Source of the DNA: Chloroflexota bacterium
Lineage (GTDB): Bacteria > Chloroflexota > Anaerolineae > Epilineales > SHYO01
Direction: 5' to 3'
DNA length: 48,624 nucleotides
NCBI GenBank assembly: GCA_009692745.1
Contig: SHYO01000006.1
Span: 1 to 48,624, forward strand
The notes under the pieces are model-generated. The model had not been told where the DNA came from. It was given only the letters and a program-made list of their open reading frames with translations, and made no database searches. The translations under genes and the position numbers were made by a program. Below are positions 40,493-48,624 of the stretch, in pieces. The first letter of the stretch is position 1. Each line of letters opens with the position of its first letter.

Positions 40493-41136
40493 GAACGCGC
40501 CGCAAACTCCGCTATAGCCTGCTGCGTTAGGGGATGCTCGGCCATATCGGCAATCACGGACCAAGTCGCGCTGACATGCGCCGCTCCCGCCAGTAAGGTC
40601 TCCACCACCTCGGCCGTCGATTTCAAGTTGGTGGCCAGGATGGAACAATCCCAGGTGCTGGTTTCCAGCAGCTCCACGATTTGGCGCACCAACTCCGGCC
40701 CATCTCCCAACAGGCGGGTGGCCCGATTGACGTAGGGAATAGCGAAGCGTGCGCCCGCCTCAGCCGCCAGAAAAGCCTGCGTAGGGCTGTAGACCGCAGT
40801 TACAGCACAGGCCATCTCGTGGCTGTAGCGGGAAACCCATTCCAGGTTGGCGAGGGTCGCCGGAATCTGGATCACCACCTGCGCCGGTGAAAGCTCCACC
40901 ACCTGGCGCGCTTCGGCCAGCATCGCCTGGGGCTCTGTCGCCGTTACCTGGTAACAGACGGTGCCGGGAAAGATGCGCAGCAGCTCCTGCACCAATGGCA
41001 GCGGTTCCTGGTATGGCCCTGTTTTACGCAATACCTTGGCGATCAGGGTGGGGTTGGTGGTAACACCGCGCACCAGGCCAGCATCGGCCGCCCGCTGCAC
41101 CTCCGCCGGATCTGCCGAATCAAGAAAAAGGGACAT
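40489..41136 (-). CDS. transaldolase/fructose-6-phosphate aldolase-like protein lacking the catalytic lysine
   Basis: The 215-residue protein aligns along its whole length with fructose-6-phosphate aldolase (FSA)-type transaldolases: L-F-L-D-S-A-D at the start, G-V-T-T-N-P-T-L-I, Y-Q-V-T-A-T, A-V-Y-S-P-T-Q, P-Y-V-N-R. Yet the Schiff-base lysine of the V-V-K-V-P-V-T motif is Gln90 here (V-V-I-Q-I-P-A-T; codon CAG at 40869-40867). Without it the aldolase reaction should fail, so the protein may bind a sugar phosphate only, use another residue, or be decaying. The frame is intact. The C-terminal helix is shorter than in E. coli FSA. It starts 43 bases after the mfd stop, with a GGACAATTT dyad between them. 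Confidence 0.85.
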   Translation of the reverse strand: MSLFLDSADPAEVQRAADAGLVRGVTTNPTLIAKVLRKTGPYQEPLPLVQELLRIFPGTVCYQVTATEPQAMLAEARQVVELSPAQVVIQIPATLANLEWVSRYSHEMACAVTAVYSPTQAFLAAEAGARFAIPYVNRATRLLGDGPELVRQIVELLETSTWDCSILATNLKSTAEVVETLLAGAAHVSATWSVIADMAEHPLTQQAIAEFAARS

Positions 41137-41149
41137 AGCGCCTCCGCGC

Positions 41150-41172
41150 CGGACAATTTAGAAAATTGTCCG
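41150..41172. repeat. GGACAATTT inverted repeat (perfect copy)
   Basis: GGACAATTT, AGA, AAATTGTCC, extended by one C/G pair. The arms pair perfectly over ten bases. It lies in the 42-base gap between mfd and the transaldolase-like gene, with no T-run, so it is not an ordinary terminator. A second perfect copy is at 45013. Confidence 0.8.
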
Positions 41173-41178
41173 ACAAAA

Positions 41179-44100
41179 TCAGGCTGCCCGCTGGCAGGCA
41201 CGCACCAGGTCATTCAGCACTTCTAACAGGCGTTCTTGCCAACCGGCCGGGGAACCGTTCAGGTAGACCGGTATGCTCAGGCTGCGCCGCCCGACGATGA
41301 TCTCGTCGCCGTAGCGCCGCGTCAACCTGTCCCGGTCCGGGATATCGCGCCCGTCCATGCGCAGCACCACCCGGCCGGCCTCGGTGGAGATGCTGGTGGC
41401 ATCCACCTGGTTGGCCATGGACTTGATGCGCAATACGAAGAGCAGGTTATCCATCTCTGGCGGCCGCGGGCCAAAGCGGTCGGCGAACTCCTGCGCAAGC
41501 TCTTCCACCTCTTGCACTTTGGTAATTTGGGACATGCGGCGGTAGAGCTGCAGGCGTAAATTGGCGTCGGCTACGTAATGCTGCGGAATCAGGGCCGAGA
41601 GGGGCAGCTCGATCAGCGGCCCGCCTGTCAGCGGCGGCGCAAAGCGCTCCGGTTCCAAGAGGCGCGCCGCCCCACCGCCCGCACGCAGCTCTTGCACCGC
41701 ATGGGTCAGCAGGCGGGTATAGAGGTCAAACCCTACCGCCACGATATGGCCGTGCTGCCGCGCCCCCAAGAGATCGCCGGCGCCGCGAATTTCCAGGTCG
41801 CGCATGGCGATGCGATACCCGGCGCCGAGTTCGCTGGCTTCCTGAATGGCCTGCAAGCGGCGGCGCGCATCCTCGCTCAGAGCTGTATTCTGGCGGTAGA
41901 GCAGATAACAGTAGGCGCGGCGCGAGCTGCGCCCCACCCGGCCGCGCAGTTGGTAGAGCTGCGCCAGGCCAAAATGATCGGCATGGTTAATGATCATGGT
42001 GTTACAGTTCGGAATATCCAGCCCGCTCTCGACTATCGAGGTGCAAACCAGCACATCGAACTTCCCCGCCGAAAAGTCCAACATCACCTGGGCCAGTTCG
42101 GCCTCGTCCATCTGCCCGTGGCCGATGCCGAAACGCACTTCGGGCAGCAGGCGCTTGAGGCGATTCGTCACCAAGTGGATGGACTGCACCCGGTTATGCA
42201 CAAAGTAGACCTGTCCACCGCGGTCGACCTCGCGCAGCATGGCCTGGCGCACCGTGGCCTCATCGTACTCCTGCACGTAGGTAATGATGGGCAGCCGCTC
42301 CTGCGGGGGGGTATTGATGCTGCTCATATCGCGCACGCCGGTGAGGGCCATATGTAAGGTGCGCGGGATAGGCGTCGCGGTCATGGTCAATACATCGACC
42401 TCTTTGCGCATCTCTTTGAGGCGCTCTTTATGAGTCACCCCAAAGCGCTGCTCCTCGTCAATGATCATCAAGCCCAGGTCGTGAAAGAGCACGTCCGGCT
42501 GCAGCAGGCGATGTGTGCCAATGACGATATCGACCTTGCCGGCCGCCAGCTTTTCCAGGATCTGCATCTGCTCCTTATGGGAGCGGAAGCGGGATAACAT
42601 TTCCACTTCCATAGGGAAGGCAGACAGCCGTTCTTTAAAGGTCACGTAGTGCTGCTGTGCTAGAATGGTGGTCGGCACCAGCACAGCTACCTGTTTACCA
42701 TCCATAACTGCTTTAAAGGCCGCCCGCAAAGCGACTTCGGTTTTGCCGTAGCCGACATCGCCGCAGATCAGGCGGTCCATGGGGCGCGGCTGTTCCATAT
42801 CGCGCTTTACTACCTCGATAGCGTGCTGCTGGTCTTCGGTTTCGGCATAGGGGAAAGCCGCCTCCAGCTCCACCTGCCAGGGCGTATCTGGGCCGAACGC
42901 ATGGCCAGGGACGATCTCGCGCGCCGCGTAGATTTCCAGCAGGTCGCGCGCGATCTCGGCCACCGCCTTTTTGGCCTGGGACTTGACCGTTTCCCAATCC
43001 GTGGCGCCCAGGCGATGCACCGTGGGAGGGCGGTCCCCCAGACCCACGTAGCGCGTGACCCGGTCCACCTGGTAGGTGGGCACATACAGCATATCACCCT
43101 GGGCATATTCGATCTGCAAATATTCGCGCTCAATACCGCTGAAAGTGCGCCGCACCAATCCCTGGAACATAGCGATGCCGTGATCGACGTGTACCACGTA
43201 ATCCCCCGGGCGCAGATCGGCAAAGAACTGCTCCGGCGCCTCCTTGGGACGGGCCGTAGCGCGGCGCGGCTGCGGCATGCGCCAGCCGAAGATTTCCCCG
43301 TCGGTCAGCAGCACCAAGCCGCCCTGTTCCGCCTTGGGCGGGTTTTCCGCCTGGGCTTCCGGCTTGCCCAACCTGGCATGCGTCAGGCGCACGCGCGCCT
43401 CTTCTTGTTTGAAGATGAAGCCTTCCGCTACGGCCCCTTGCACCAGCGTCAGGCTATTCAGCTTCGGTGACTCTGTGATGGCCGCCACGGGAGTGACATA
43501 GGTGCCATGCTCCTCAAAAAGCTCGGCAATGCGCGGCGCCTGGCGCGAGGCTATCACCAGCGATTGGCCGGCTTCCAGCTCGAAGGAGTCGACGATCACA
43601 TCCTTCATGCGGCCACCATAGCGCGGCGGCGCTACAAAGCGCAGCGCCAGCGGATGGCTCTCTTCCGGATTACCATATCCCAACACCAGGGTGCGCAACC
43701 GTTGGATCTGGACCTGCAGCTCATCCCAACTGATATAGGGCAAAGGCAAACCGGCCGGGATCTCAGCTTCCCGTACCAGGTCCGACTCGATCTGCATCGC
43801 CTGGCTTTCCAGCTCGGCCATCGCCGCGCTGACTTCGGCCAGATCATCAACAATCACCAGAGCGTTGGCAGGCAAATAATCGAGCAAGGTCGCAGGCGGC
43901 TCGGCCAGCCAGGGCAGGTAATACTCCAGCCCTTTAAAGCGCACCCCCTGCTCCAAATTCGCCAGGTGCTCGGAGAAAGCCAACTGGGCCGGCGCGCTGA
44001 GAGCGTCCAGGTCGAGTTGGCGCAGGGCCGCCGCCGCCCGGGCGTGCTGCTGCAAAACCGCTTCGCTGCCAGGCCCCAGCGTGACAGTATCCAGGTGGGC

Positions 44101-44781
44101 GCCGCTGCGCTGGGTGGCAGGATCGAACTGCCGCAGCGTATCTATCTCATCGCCGAAGAAATCCAGCCGTACCGGCTGGGTTGCCGCCGCCGGGAAGAGG
44201 TCCAGGATGCCGCCGCGTCGCGAAAAAGTGCCCGGCAGCGCTACGATGCTGGCCGGCTCATAGCCCAAGGCCATCAGATCGCGCACCAGCTTGTCAGGGT
44301 CGATGGTCTGGTGGCGGCGCAAGGTTTTGCGCACCGCGCGAAACTGCTCCAAACCGATGGTCAGGTGAAATAGGGAACGCACCGAGGCCACCACGAAGGG
44401 AGCGGGCGCATCCTGCTCATCATGGGTGCGGAGGAGGTCCTTCATCACATCCAGCCGGCCCTGGACGGTAACGGGGTCCCAGGCGATGCGTTCGTACGGC
44501 AGGGCATCCGGCTCGGGATACAATTTCACGCGCTGCGGGTTTTGCATCCAGATGCCCAGTTGCATGGAGAGGCGCCGCGCCCGGTCGGGGGTAGCCGCCA
44601 GCCACAGAAATGGCCGGTTCACATCGCCAAACAGGGCCGCCGCCACCATGGGCCGGGCAGCCTCCAGCAGACCGAGCGGCTCAGGCAGCGGGTTGTCACC
44701 CTGTAGCGATAAAGTCAATTGTTGGTAGGCCCGGCTGCGCCGGATTACCGGTACCAGGCCCGCAAGTGTCAGTTCAGCCAT
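41179..44781 (-). CDS. mfd: transcription-repair coupling factor Mfd
   Basis: The 1200-residue protein has all Mfd parts. The UvrB-like N-terminal region ([10 protein letters not shown] near 190) is followed by the CarD-like RNA-polymerase-interaction domain ([13 protein letters not shown]). Then comes the superfamily 2 translocase with Walker [10 protein letters not shown] (about 670), [17 protein letters not shown], and L-R-G-R-V-G-R. The C-terminal TRCF domain closes it (Q-L-Y-R-R-M). Mfd removes RNA polymerase stalled at lesions and recruits UvrA. The length is normal. It is followed by the aldolase-type gene on the same strand; upstream is 400 bases without a strong gene. Confidence 0.97.
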   Translation of the reverse strand: MAELTLAGLVPVIRRSRAYQQLTLSLQGDNPLPEPLGLLEAARPMVAAALFGDVNRPFLWLAATPDRARRLSMQLGIWMQNPQRVKLYPEPDALPYERIAWDPVTVQGRLDVMKDLLRTHDEQDAPAPFVVASVRSLFHLTIGLEQFRAVRKTLRRHQTIDPDKLVRDLMALGYEPASIVALPGTFSRRGGILDLFPAAATQPVRLDFFGDEIDTLRQFDPATQRSGAHLDTVTLGPGSEAVLQQHARAAAALRQLDLDALSAPAQLAFSEHLANLEQGVRFKGLEYYLPWLAEPPATLLDYLPANALVIVDDLAEVSAAMAELESQAMQIESDLVREAEIPAGLPLPYISWDELQVQIQRLRTLVLGYGNPEESHPLALRFVAPPRYGGRMKDVIVDSFELEAGQSLVIASRQAPRIAELFEEHGTYVTPVAAITESPKLNSLTLVQGAVAEGFIFKQEEARVRLTHARLGKPEAQAENPPKAEQGGLVLLTDGEIFGWRMPQPRRATARPKEAPEQFFADLRPGDYVVHVDHGIAMFQGLVRRTFSGIEREYLQIEYAQGDMLYVPTYQVDRVTRYVGLGDRPPTVHRLGATDWETVKSQAKKAVAEIARDLLEIYAAREIVPGHAFGPDTPWQVELEAAFPYAETEDQQHAIEVVKRDMEQPRPMDRLICGDVGYGKTEVALRAAFKAVMDGKQVAVLVPTTILAQQHYVTFKERLSAFPMEVEMLSRFRSHKEQMQILEKLAAGKVDIVIGTHRLLQPDVLFHDLGLMIIDEEQRFGVTHKERLKEMRKEVDVLTMTATPIPRTLHMALTGVRDMSSINTPPQERLPIITYVQEYDEATVRQAMLREVDRGGQVYFVHNRVQSIHLVTNRLKRLLPEVRFGIGHGQMDEAELAQVMLDFSAGKFDVLVCTSIVESGLDIPNCNTMIINHADHFGLAQLYQLRGRVGRSSRRAYCYLLYRQNTALSEDARRRLQAIQEASELGAGYRIAMRDLEIRGAGDLLGARQHGHIVAVGFDLYTRLLTHAVQELRAGGGAARLLEPERFAPPLTGGPLIELPLSALIPQHYVADANLRLQLYRRMSQITKVQEVEELAQEFADRFGPRPPEMDNLLFVLRIKSMANQVDATSISTEAGRVVLRMDGRDIPDRDRLTRRYGDEIIVGRRSLSIPVYLNGSPAGWQERLLEVLNDLVRACQRAA

Positions 44782-45185
44782 GAATCAATCAAAATCCGTA
44801 ACACTTTATCCGTAACAATCCAGGTGAGGAGGTTGATGGGCGCTAGGCATTAGGTATGTCTACATTCACGACACAATTGTACCATAGATCGTGGCGGAGA
44901 GTTAACCTTACGCCCTTCCCAGGTCATACCCCTGCCTCCTTGGTATAATTGGCCCCATAATCTGGACCACGAGCTAATAGATGATTCGATCAAAATCCGG
45001 ACTAATTATGTTGGACAATTTGGCAAATTGTCCGTGCGGGATGTCCAGACTTAAACTGTGGGATCTATAAGGTGGAAACGGAGATCATCTACCCAGCAGC
45101 CTGCCAAAGGGAAGTGGTTGGAAGGATAAGTCGAAGCCTTGCTCGACAAAGCGCAGCAGTATGATTATTAGAAAGTGAGGCCCAT
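44782..45185. other. 404-base gap with a promoter, a dyad and a gene remnant
   Basis: TGGTATAAT at 44941-44949 is an extended -10 motif reading plus; no -35 matches. The GGACAATTT dyad lies at 45013-45033. From 45072 a short frame V-E-T-E-I-I-Y-P-A-A-C-Q-R-E-V-V breaks off and seems to resume one frame over as E-A-L-L-D-K-A-Q-Q-Y-D-Y ending near 45173; this looks like a frameshifted remnant of a small gene, too short to name. The 5' part near 44790 holds two ATCCGTAACA-like repeats. I see no tRNA. Confidence 0.45.
45013..45033. repeat. GGACAATTT inverted repeat, second perfect copy
   Basis: GGACAATTT, GGC, AAATTGTCC. It matches the 41150 copy in both arms and differs only in the loop. It lies upstream of the remnant genes and downstream of the extended -10. 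Confidence 0.8.
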
Positions 45186-45368
45186 TTGGATAGAACCTGG
45201 TTGGTACTCCTCATTGGTGGCAGTGCGGCCACGGGAAAATCTTATCTGGCGCGACAGGTAACTTCTAAAATGAAGTTTGACTCAATAGACGTTATCGGAA
45301 ATAGCAATACTGTGCGGCCTGGCAGACCTGCAGCAGGCACACTCTTGCTTAATCCCGATAAGGTCTAA
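45186..45368 (+). pseudogene. truncated P-loop NTPase/kinase-like fragment
   Basis: A 60-residue frame (TTG start, GTGAGG upstream) begins with W-L-V-L-L-I-G-G-S-A-A-T-G-K-S, a Walker A motif (G-x4-G-K-S) of small-molecule kinases, and ends abruptly at D-K-V. The usual 150 or more residues of such kinases are absent. An overlapping frame continues through about 45477 with M-S-L-T-G-I-Y-F-T-R-H-G directly before the IS, like the start of a histidine-phosphatase gene, but the following E-T would come from the IS end. The whole stretch looks like eroded gene tails. Confidence 0.55.
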
Positions 45369-45477
45369 TATAGATGTTCATACTGTCGCTGCAGAGACCA
45401 CGCGACCTCCTGCAATTGCTTCAAGCAAACCGGATTCATCTATGTCATTGACCGGGATATACTTTACCAGGCATGGG

Positions 45478-45494
45478 GAGACTGCGTAATTGAC
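45478..45494 (+). repeat. left terminal inverted repeat of the IS
   Basis: GAGACTGCGTAATTGAC, perfect partner of 47510-47526. It overlaps no known gene, but supplies the E-T codons of an apparent R-H-G-E-T reading. Confidence 0.88.
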
Positions 45495-45520
45495 GTTTGG
45501 AGTGAGATACCGATCATAGC

Positions 45521-47368
45521 CTATGCTCCACACCCAGGGCTAATAGGGTCCGCAGTTCGCTTTTTCCGACCCCGCTGACAACTATGCAGTGCTTGAGGTG
45601 CCGGTGTAGTAGCTGCCTCCTTCTGGAAACAGGCAGTCATCGTAATCACTCCCGCAATGGCCTCCTTGCTGCGCAAGTTGAAGTGAGGCGCCTGGCGATG
45701 CCGGAAAGCTCGACCCGTTCGTTCGGCTCCATTGTTGGTAGCTTCCCACTCCGGCTGTTTCAAAAACTGGCTCAATTGCGCGAATTTGGCTGACGTGACT
45801 TTTCGCTGAACTTGATGCAGGATTGGGACTATGGCATAGGCTTCTTGCGAATGCCACCTCTCATAGCAAGCCTGGGCCTCAGCCAACGTGCGACGCTGAC
45901 CAGCCTCATCCATCCAAATGCGATACCAATCGATCAAGCAATCCCGGCCCACCTGTAAAGCTGCACCAACTGGACTGGATAATAAGGTCGTAACCTGGAC
46001 TTGCTCCTCTGCATTCAACTGCTCCGGTCGGCGAAGCAACAGGAACTGATGTTCTTGCAAAGCCTCACGAATTTGCTGGACTTGCTCCCAACTGCTCCAC
46101 GGGGCGGGTGGGAGCAGGTCCGGCACTGGCACGGCGAGCAGAGCAGGTTGCTCCTCAGGCGGCACGGGTTCCCGCAGCCATTTCTTGATCGTCACTCGGT
46201 GGGCGCCCACCCGACGCCCCGTCTCTGAATAAGATAATCCCTGCTTGACCAGCTCGTGGGCCTGGCGGATTTTGTTCCTTTTTACCGCTGCTGGTGACAG
46301 GACAGCAGCGGATGGCTCGGCCTGCGCCAGGATGCTTTCCAGCGATAGATCCGGTCGGGGCAGCTTTAACCACTTCTTGACCGTGGGACGACTAAAGCCG
46401 GTTTGGCGCGCAATTGCCCGTTCGGACAATTCCTGATCAGCCAGGTAATGTACCAGCCCCACCTGTTTGTCGCGTTCCGCCCGCCGGCGCTGCCACCGCT
46501 GGACTGCCGGGTTGTTCGCGTCGTCACCGGGAGGTTGGCTATCGAGTGCCCTGGCACCTCCGCGCTGGCTGGAGGTCGACGGTGGGCTGGGAATATCCCG
46601 GCGCACCGTATTGATTAGCTTCATGATCTGACCCGTGACCCGTCGAGTCTCGTGAAACAGGCAGAGTTGGTGGACTGCTTGAGGCCAGATTTTACTCAGG
46701 ATGGCCGGATACAAGCTGGAACCATCGGTAATCACCTCCACCGGAGCAATACCTGCCGCCTTCAACCGTGTCAAAAACGCTTCCATATCGCTCGTATCTA
46801 GGGAGCCAGTGACTAACTGATAGCCAACCAACCGGTCACCATCTGGAGCTGCCGGGTCCACTGCCAGGAGTAATGCTAACTTATCCTGGTAGACTTCATC
46901 CACGCACAAGATTCCGGAAAACTCACTGACCACCCACGGTTGGTAGTCAGTCTCGAAGTTGAAAGCGGTACTGTAGGACCGGCACCACTGGCGAATCATG
47001 CTCTCACTTGGGTTTACCCAGAAATCCTGCGCCAGTCGGAGGGCGGTTCGCCGCACAGCCATATTGTCGCGATAAACCGATTGGACCGCTTTGGTGATTA
47101 CCCGGTTAGTGTAGATAGCATCCGCTCGCAGGAAAGGCGGCTGAGCCCGAAAGTAATGGTGGCAAGTGGCACAGTAATGCACACTCACGGTAATATGCAA
47201 GAGCACTGGGTGGTCCAGGTTGAGATCAATAGCCGTTCGCTCAGCCAGGCTAAACCGCGATACCATTTGGTCACAGAGACTGCAGAGCGCTTCCACCAGA
47301 CTGTAGCAGATGTCGTAAACCTGGCAAACAGTTTGGTTAATCGGCGATGTCGAGGCAGCTATCGGCAT
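45521..47368 (-). CDS. DDE transposase (ISL3-like) with internal HTH segment
   Basis: The 615-residue transposase carries N-terminal zinc-finger-like pairs (C-S-L-C and C-A-T-C-H). The first catalytic Asp is in C-V-D-E-V-Y-Q-D, the second in V-I-T-D-G-S-S-L-Y-P, and the Glu in T-N-N-G-A-E-R-T-G-R. The layout resembles ISL3-type transposases. Two helix-turn-helix motifs (S-E-R-A-I-A-R-Q-T-G-F-S-R and Y-S-E-T-G-R-R-V-G-A-H-R) are inserted between the second Asp and the Glu. The start at 47368 is preferred to the longer frame to 47437 because AGGAG sits five bases upstream. The frame is intact, so it could be active. The family assignment is tentative. Confidence 0.85.
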   Translation of the reverse strand: MPIAASTSPINQTVCQVYDICYSLVEALCSLCDQMVSRFSLAERTAIDLNLDHPVLLHITVSVHYCATCHHYFRAQPPFLRADAIYTNRVITKAVQSVYRDNMAVRRTALRLAQDFWVNPSESMIRQWCRSYSTAFNFETDYQPWVVSEFSGILCVDEVYQDKLALLLAVDPAAPDGDRLVGYQLVTGSLDTSDMEAFLTRLKAAGIAPVEVITDGSSLYPAILSKIWPQAVHQLCLFHETRRVTGQIMKLINTVRRDIPSPPSTSSQRGGARALDSQPPGDDANNPAVQRWQRRRAERDKQVGLVHYLADQELSERAIARQTGFSRPTVKKWLKLPRPDLSLESILAQAEPSAAVLSPAAVKRNKIRQAHELVKQGLSYSETGRRVGAHRVTIKKWLREPVPPEEQPALLAVPVPDLLPPAPWSSWEQVQQIREALQEHQFLLLRRPEQLNAEEQVQVTTLLSSPVGAALQVGRDCLIDWYRIWMDEAGQRRTLAEAQACYERWHSQEAYAIVPILHQVQRKVTSAKFAQLSQFLKQPEWEATNNGAERTGRAFRHRQAPHFNLRSKEAIAGVITMTACFQKEAATTPAPQALHSCQRGRKKRTADPISPGCGA

Positions 47369-47509
47369 AATTACTCCTAACGAGCCAGAATTCCCGCAGG
47401 TGAATGACAACGGCTTACCACAGACTCTAGCCCACAATATGAGTGAATGTTAAAGTGCTTACCATGCTGCCGGGGAGATGCTTTGTCAAACTACTACCCC
47501 ATCACAAAT

Positions 47510-47526
47510 GTCAATTACGCAGTCTC
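47510..47526 (-). repeat. right terminal inverted repeat of the IS
   Basis: GTCAATTACGCAGTCTC, exact reverse complement of the left end. It ends one base from the stop codon (47528-47530) of the frameshifted nuclease-like gene. Confidence 0.88.
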
Positions 47527-47527
47527 A

Positions 47528-47844
47528 CTATGGGTGGTAAACTACGGGCGGCATTTGACAATCTAACCACTCTAGCTCCTTCGAGATTGAAGCCTTATCT
47601 GTTTGGGTCAATTGGTTTAGCCAGAAGGCGATCACCAATTCGAAGCTTTCTCCACTTAGATTCTTGGGGGATATGCCTAAAGGAAAACCCGTGTTTGGGG
47701 CAAGACCCCATGCGCAAACATGTTGCGGCGCATTCTGGCTGCCCAATCACGTGAGGTTCTAAGTTTGTTTTTTACTTCGACAATCATGGTCAGTTGACCA
47801 TCTTTGTCATAAACAACTAAATCTACTTGTGTAGTTATGGTCAT
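47528..47844 (-). pseudogene. PD-(D/E)XK-like restriction-endonuclease-type fragment, frameshifted
   Basis: A good start (GGAGAAG before ATG 47844) leads into V-D-L-V-V-Y-D-K-D-G-Q-L-T and V-E-V-K-N-K-L-R-T-S-R-D-W, a D...E-x-K nuclease-like core, and stops after 55 residues at 47677. The lower part resumes in another frame as S-G-E-S-F-E-L-V-I-A-F-W-L-N and runs to 47528 beside the IS. In proteins of this type as I recall them, about 50 more residues link these parts, so a deletion with a frameshift is likely. It is not functional. The role of intact relatives is not established. Confidence 0.7.
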
Positions 47845-48046
47845 TTGTTGTTCTCTTCTCCTAAATATTATCGCAAATTAAAGCGCTAGCTGAGGCGCAT
47901 CGGGAGGAAACAGGGGTTATTCGATATTGCAATTCATTGGTAGTCGGCGAGCTGCCGGTAGTTAGCCGATGCCCAGCCCGAGTTGTTTCACTCTATATTA
48001 CCACAATAGGCATTCGCGTCAATGGCAGCTCATGGCGGCATAAAAC
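47845..48046. other. 200-base gap, no gene found
   Basis: The stretch is mixed in composition with no open frame with a start signal. No hairpin stands out beyond a weak TCGGC/GCCGA pairing. A toxin partner for the Phd-type antitoxin would be expected here, just after its stop, but none is present. Confidence 0.5.
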
Positions 48047-48364
48047 TCAGGCTTTCCGACCGTACATCTCTGCATAGACGGCTGCACGATCATCTTCCAT
48101 CTGCTCGATGAGTTTCTCCTCGGTCAAGCCTTGGCGTTCTGCTGCAGCACCCATCTTTCGACCCAAATCCTTGAACATTTGCTCAGCCAGAAATCGCCGA
48201 CACTGCTCGTAATCCTTCATGCTGATGACTACTGCTACCGGGATACCCAACTTCTCAATTACCAGGTGCTCATCACCGCGGTGGACACGGTTGAGGAATG
48301 TTCCCACATGGTTGCGAACCTCAGTGGCACCAATAACTTTCTTCAAAGGGAGCTCTTCCAACAT
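48047..48364 (-). CDS. Phd/YefM-type antitoxin, apparently without its toxin
   Basis: The 105-residue form (M-L-E-E-L-P-L start) has the Phd/YefM core: G-A-T-E-V-R-N-H-V-G-T-F-L-N-R-V, then H-L-V-I-E-K-L-G-I-P-V-A-V-V-I-S, which forms the DNA-binding fold of antitoxins. The tail (about residues 65-105) is long and charged, as needed to bind a toxin. I prefer the ATG at 48364 to the longer frame from 48448, whose extra 28 residues are not family-like; AGGA lies only two bases ahead, so the start is not certain. No toxin gene follows. It could be a solitary regulator or a remnant. Confidence 0.75.
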   Translation of the reverse strand: MLEELPLKKVIGATEVRNHVGTFLNRVHRGDEHLVIEKLGIPVAVVISMKDYEQCRRFLAEQMFKDLGRKMGAAAERQGLTEEKLIEQMEDDRAAVYAEMYGRKA

Positions 48365-48480
48365 CTTCCTACTCGTTGTCAGGTTGTAAGCCGTTGTAGG
48401 CTCGTGTATAACAGTGTACTGTCTACCATTCGGGAGAAGCGATGTCAAGAAATTTCAGGATGGGAGGGGTGGGATTTGTC

Positions 48481-48624
48481 AAGACTTTGCTGGCGAATCC
48501 CGTTTTCCGTAGATAGGGTACCGGATTTCGCCGGAGGTTACGCTTAGTAGTGACGTTCTCCACTCCGATTTTCGAAAATTTTCGGCTCCAAAAACAGGTG
48601 TTTTGAATTCGCCAGCAGAATCTT
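48481..48624. repeat. inverted-repeat pair at the window edge (MITE-like)
   Basis: AAGACTTTGCTGGCGAATCC (48481-48500) and GAATTCGCCAGCAGAATCTT (48605-48624) are inverted copies with about 17 of 20 matches, including the 10-base GCTGGCGAAT block. The 144-base span has no open frame of note and looks like a small non-autonomous element; the right arm touches the window end, so the true limit is unknown. Confidence 0.5.

Larger units (their letters stand above)
45478..47526. mobile_element. complete insertion sequence (about 2.05 kb) with terminal inverted repeats
   Basis: GAGACTGCGTAATTGAC at 45478-45494 and its exact reverse complement at 47510-47526 are perfect 17-bp terminal inverted repeats; partial matching continues inward for about five bases. 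One transposase gene fills the interior on the minus strand. The flanks, ggcATGGG on the left and actATGGG on the right, share only five bases, so an 8-bp target duplication is degraded or absent. The element sits between unrelated gene remnants. Confidence 0.88.

Noticed and set aside
40262-40648. 128-residue minus-strand frame
   Set aside because: It is antisense to the xpt remnant and overlaps the aldolase-type gene in another frame; no start signal.
41578-42357. 259-residue frame opposite mfd, and similar long frames opposite other large genes
   Set aside because: High-GC genes leave long antisense frames; none has a start signal or a known domain.
44782-45185. Possible tRNA in the gap after mfd
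   Set aside because: I found no cloverleaf arms or conserved TTC motif; only a dyad and gene remnants.
45441-45488. Intact histidine-phosphatase start (R-H-G-E-T)
   Set aside because: The E-T codons come from the IS end and the frame stops after one more codon; at most a remnant.
47369-47437. Longer transposase N-terminus
   Set aside because: A good ribosome-binding site fits the ATG at 47368 and the extra residues are not transposase-like.

Overview
The window looks like a chromosomal segment of a Chloroflexota bacterium, probably from the Anaerolineae/Caldilineae side. The assignment rests on family knowledge, not on a marker gene. The pointers are a glycosyltransferase fused to a Chlor_Arch_YYY (DUF2298) membrane domain, a DUF2089 / SHOCT-like / DUF4097 operon, a 7-TM sensor ending in a chloroflexal RRFYRxKYDAAKTL motif, and moderately high GC. 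I saw no rRNA, tRNA or CRISPR array.

Layout. 0.2-1.9 kb: a small acidic protein with a near-consensus promoter and a terminator, then an MFS transporter. 5.3-1.9 kb (minus): an envelope-type operon (DUF2089 regulator, GNAT acetyltransferase, small protein, SHOCT-like protein, DUF4097 protein) behind a perfect sigma-70-type promoter. 6.7-5.5 kb (minus): two overlapping FHA-domain genes (FhaA/FhaB-like). 6.9-8.5 kb: a PD-(D/E)XK-like protein, probably translated from a leaderless message, and a DUF3179 lipoprotein. Then an acyl-CoA ligase (minus) diverges from a secreted subtilase (plus). 19.3-12.6 kb (minus): a partner-switching cluster (asparaginase, AAA-TPR ATPase, RsbW-like kinase, STAS antagonist, 7-TM sensor, RsbU/SpoIIE phosphatase) with no sigma factor present. 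36.3-19.3 kb (minus): five large, tightly packed membrane glycosyltransferase genes, several with predicted outside-facing PA14 and NHL modules, which look like a surface-glycan assembly set. 36.4-44.8 kb: PolX, a tandem hot-dog thioesterase, a dihaem cytochrome c lipoprotein, a transaldolase-family protein and Mfd. 44.8-48.6 kb: a gene graveyard with fragments, a complete IS with 17-bp perfect terminal repeats, a frameshifted nuclease-like gene, an orphan Phd-type antitoxin and an edge inverted repeat.

The most unusual signal is a family of about 19 short inverted repeats (GCTGAG, usually four bases, CTCAGC; core GAGTACTC). They run from 17.7 to 40.4 kb and crowd the glycosyltransferase operon. 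Most lie inside genes, in all three reading frames, and keep those frames open, adding short peptides such as K-L-S-T-L-S. Two identical copies lie at the broken 5' edge and inside an xpt pseudogene, where the inner one coincides with an apparent 6-residue insertion relative to the B. subtilis protein. This suggests small mobile or spreading palindromes tolerated inside proteins. Other points of note are the transaldolase-family protein with Gln in place of the Schiff-base lysine, and a second dispersed inverted repeat (GGACAATTT / AAATTGTCC) in intergenic positions.
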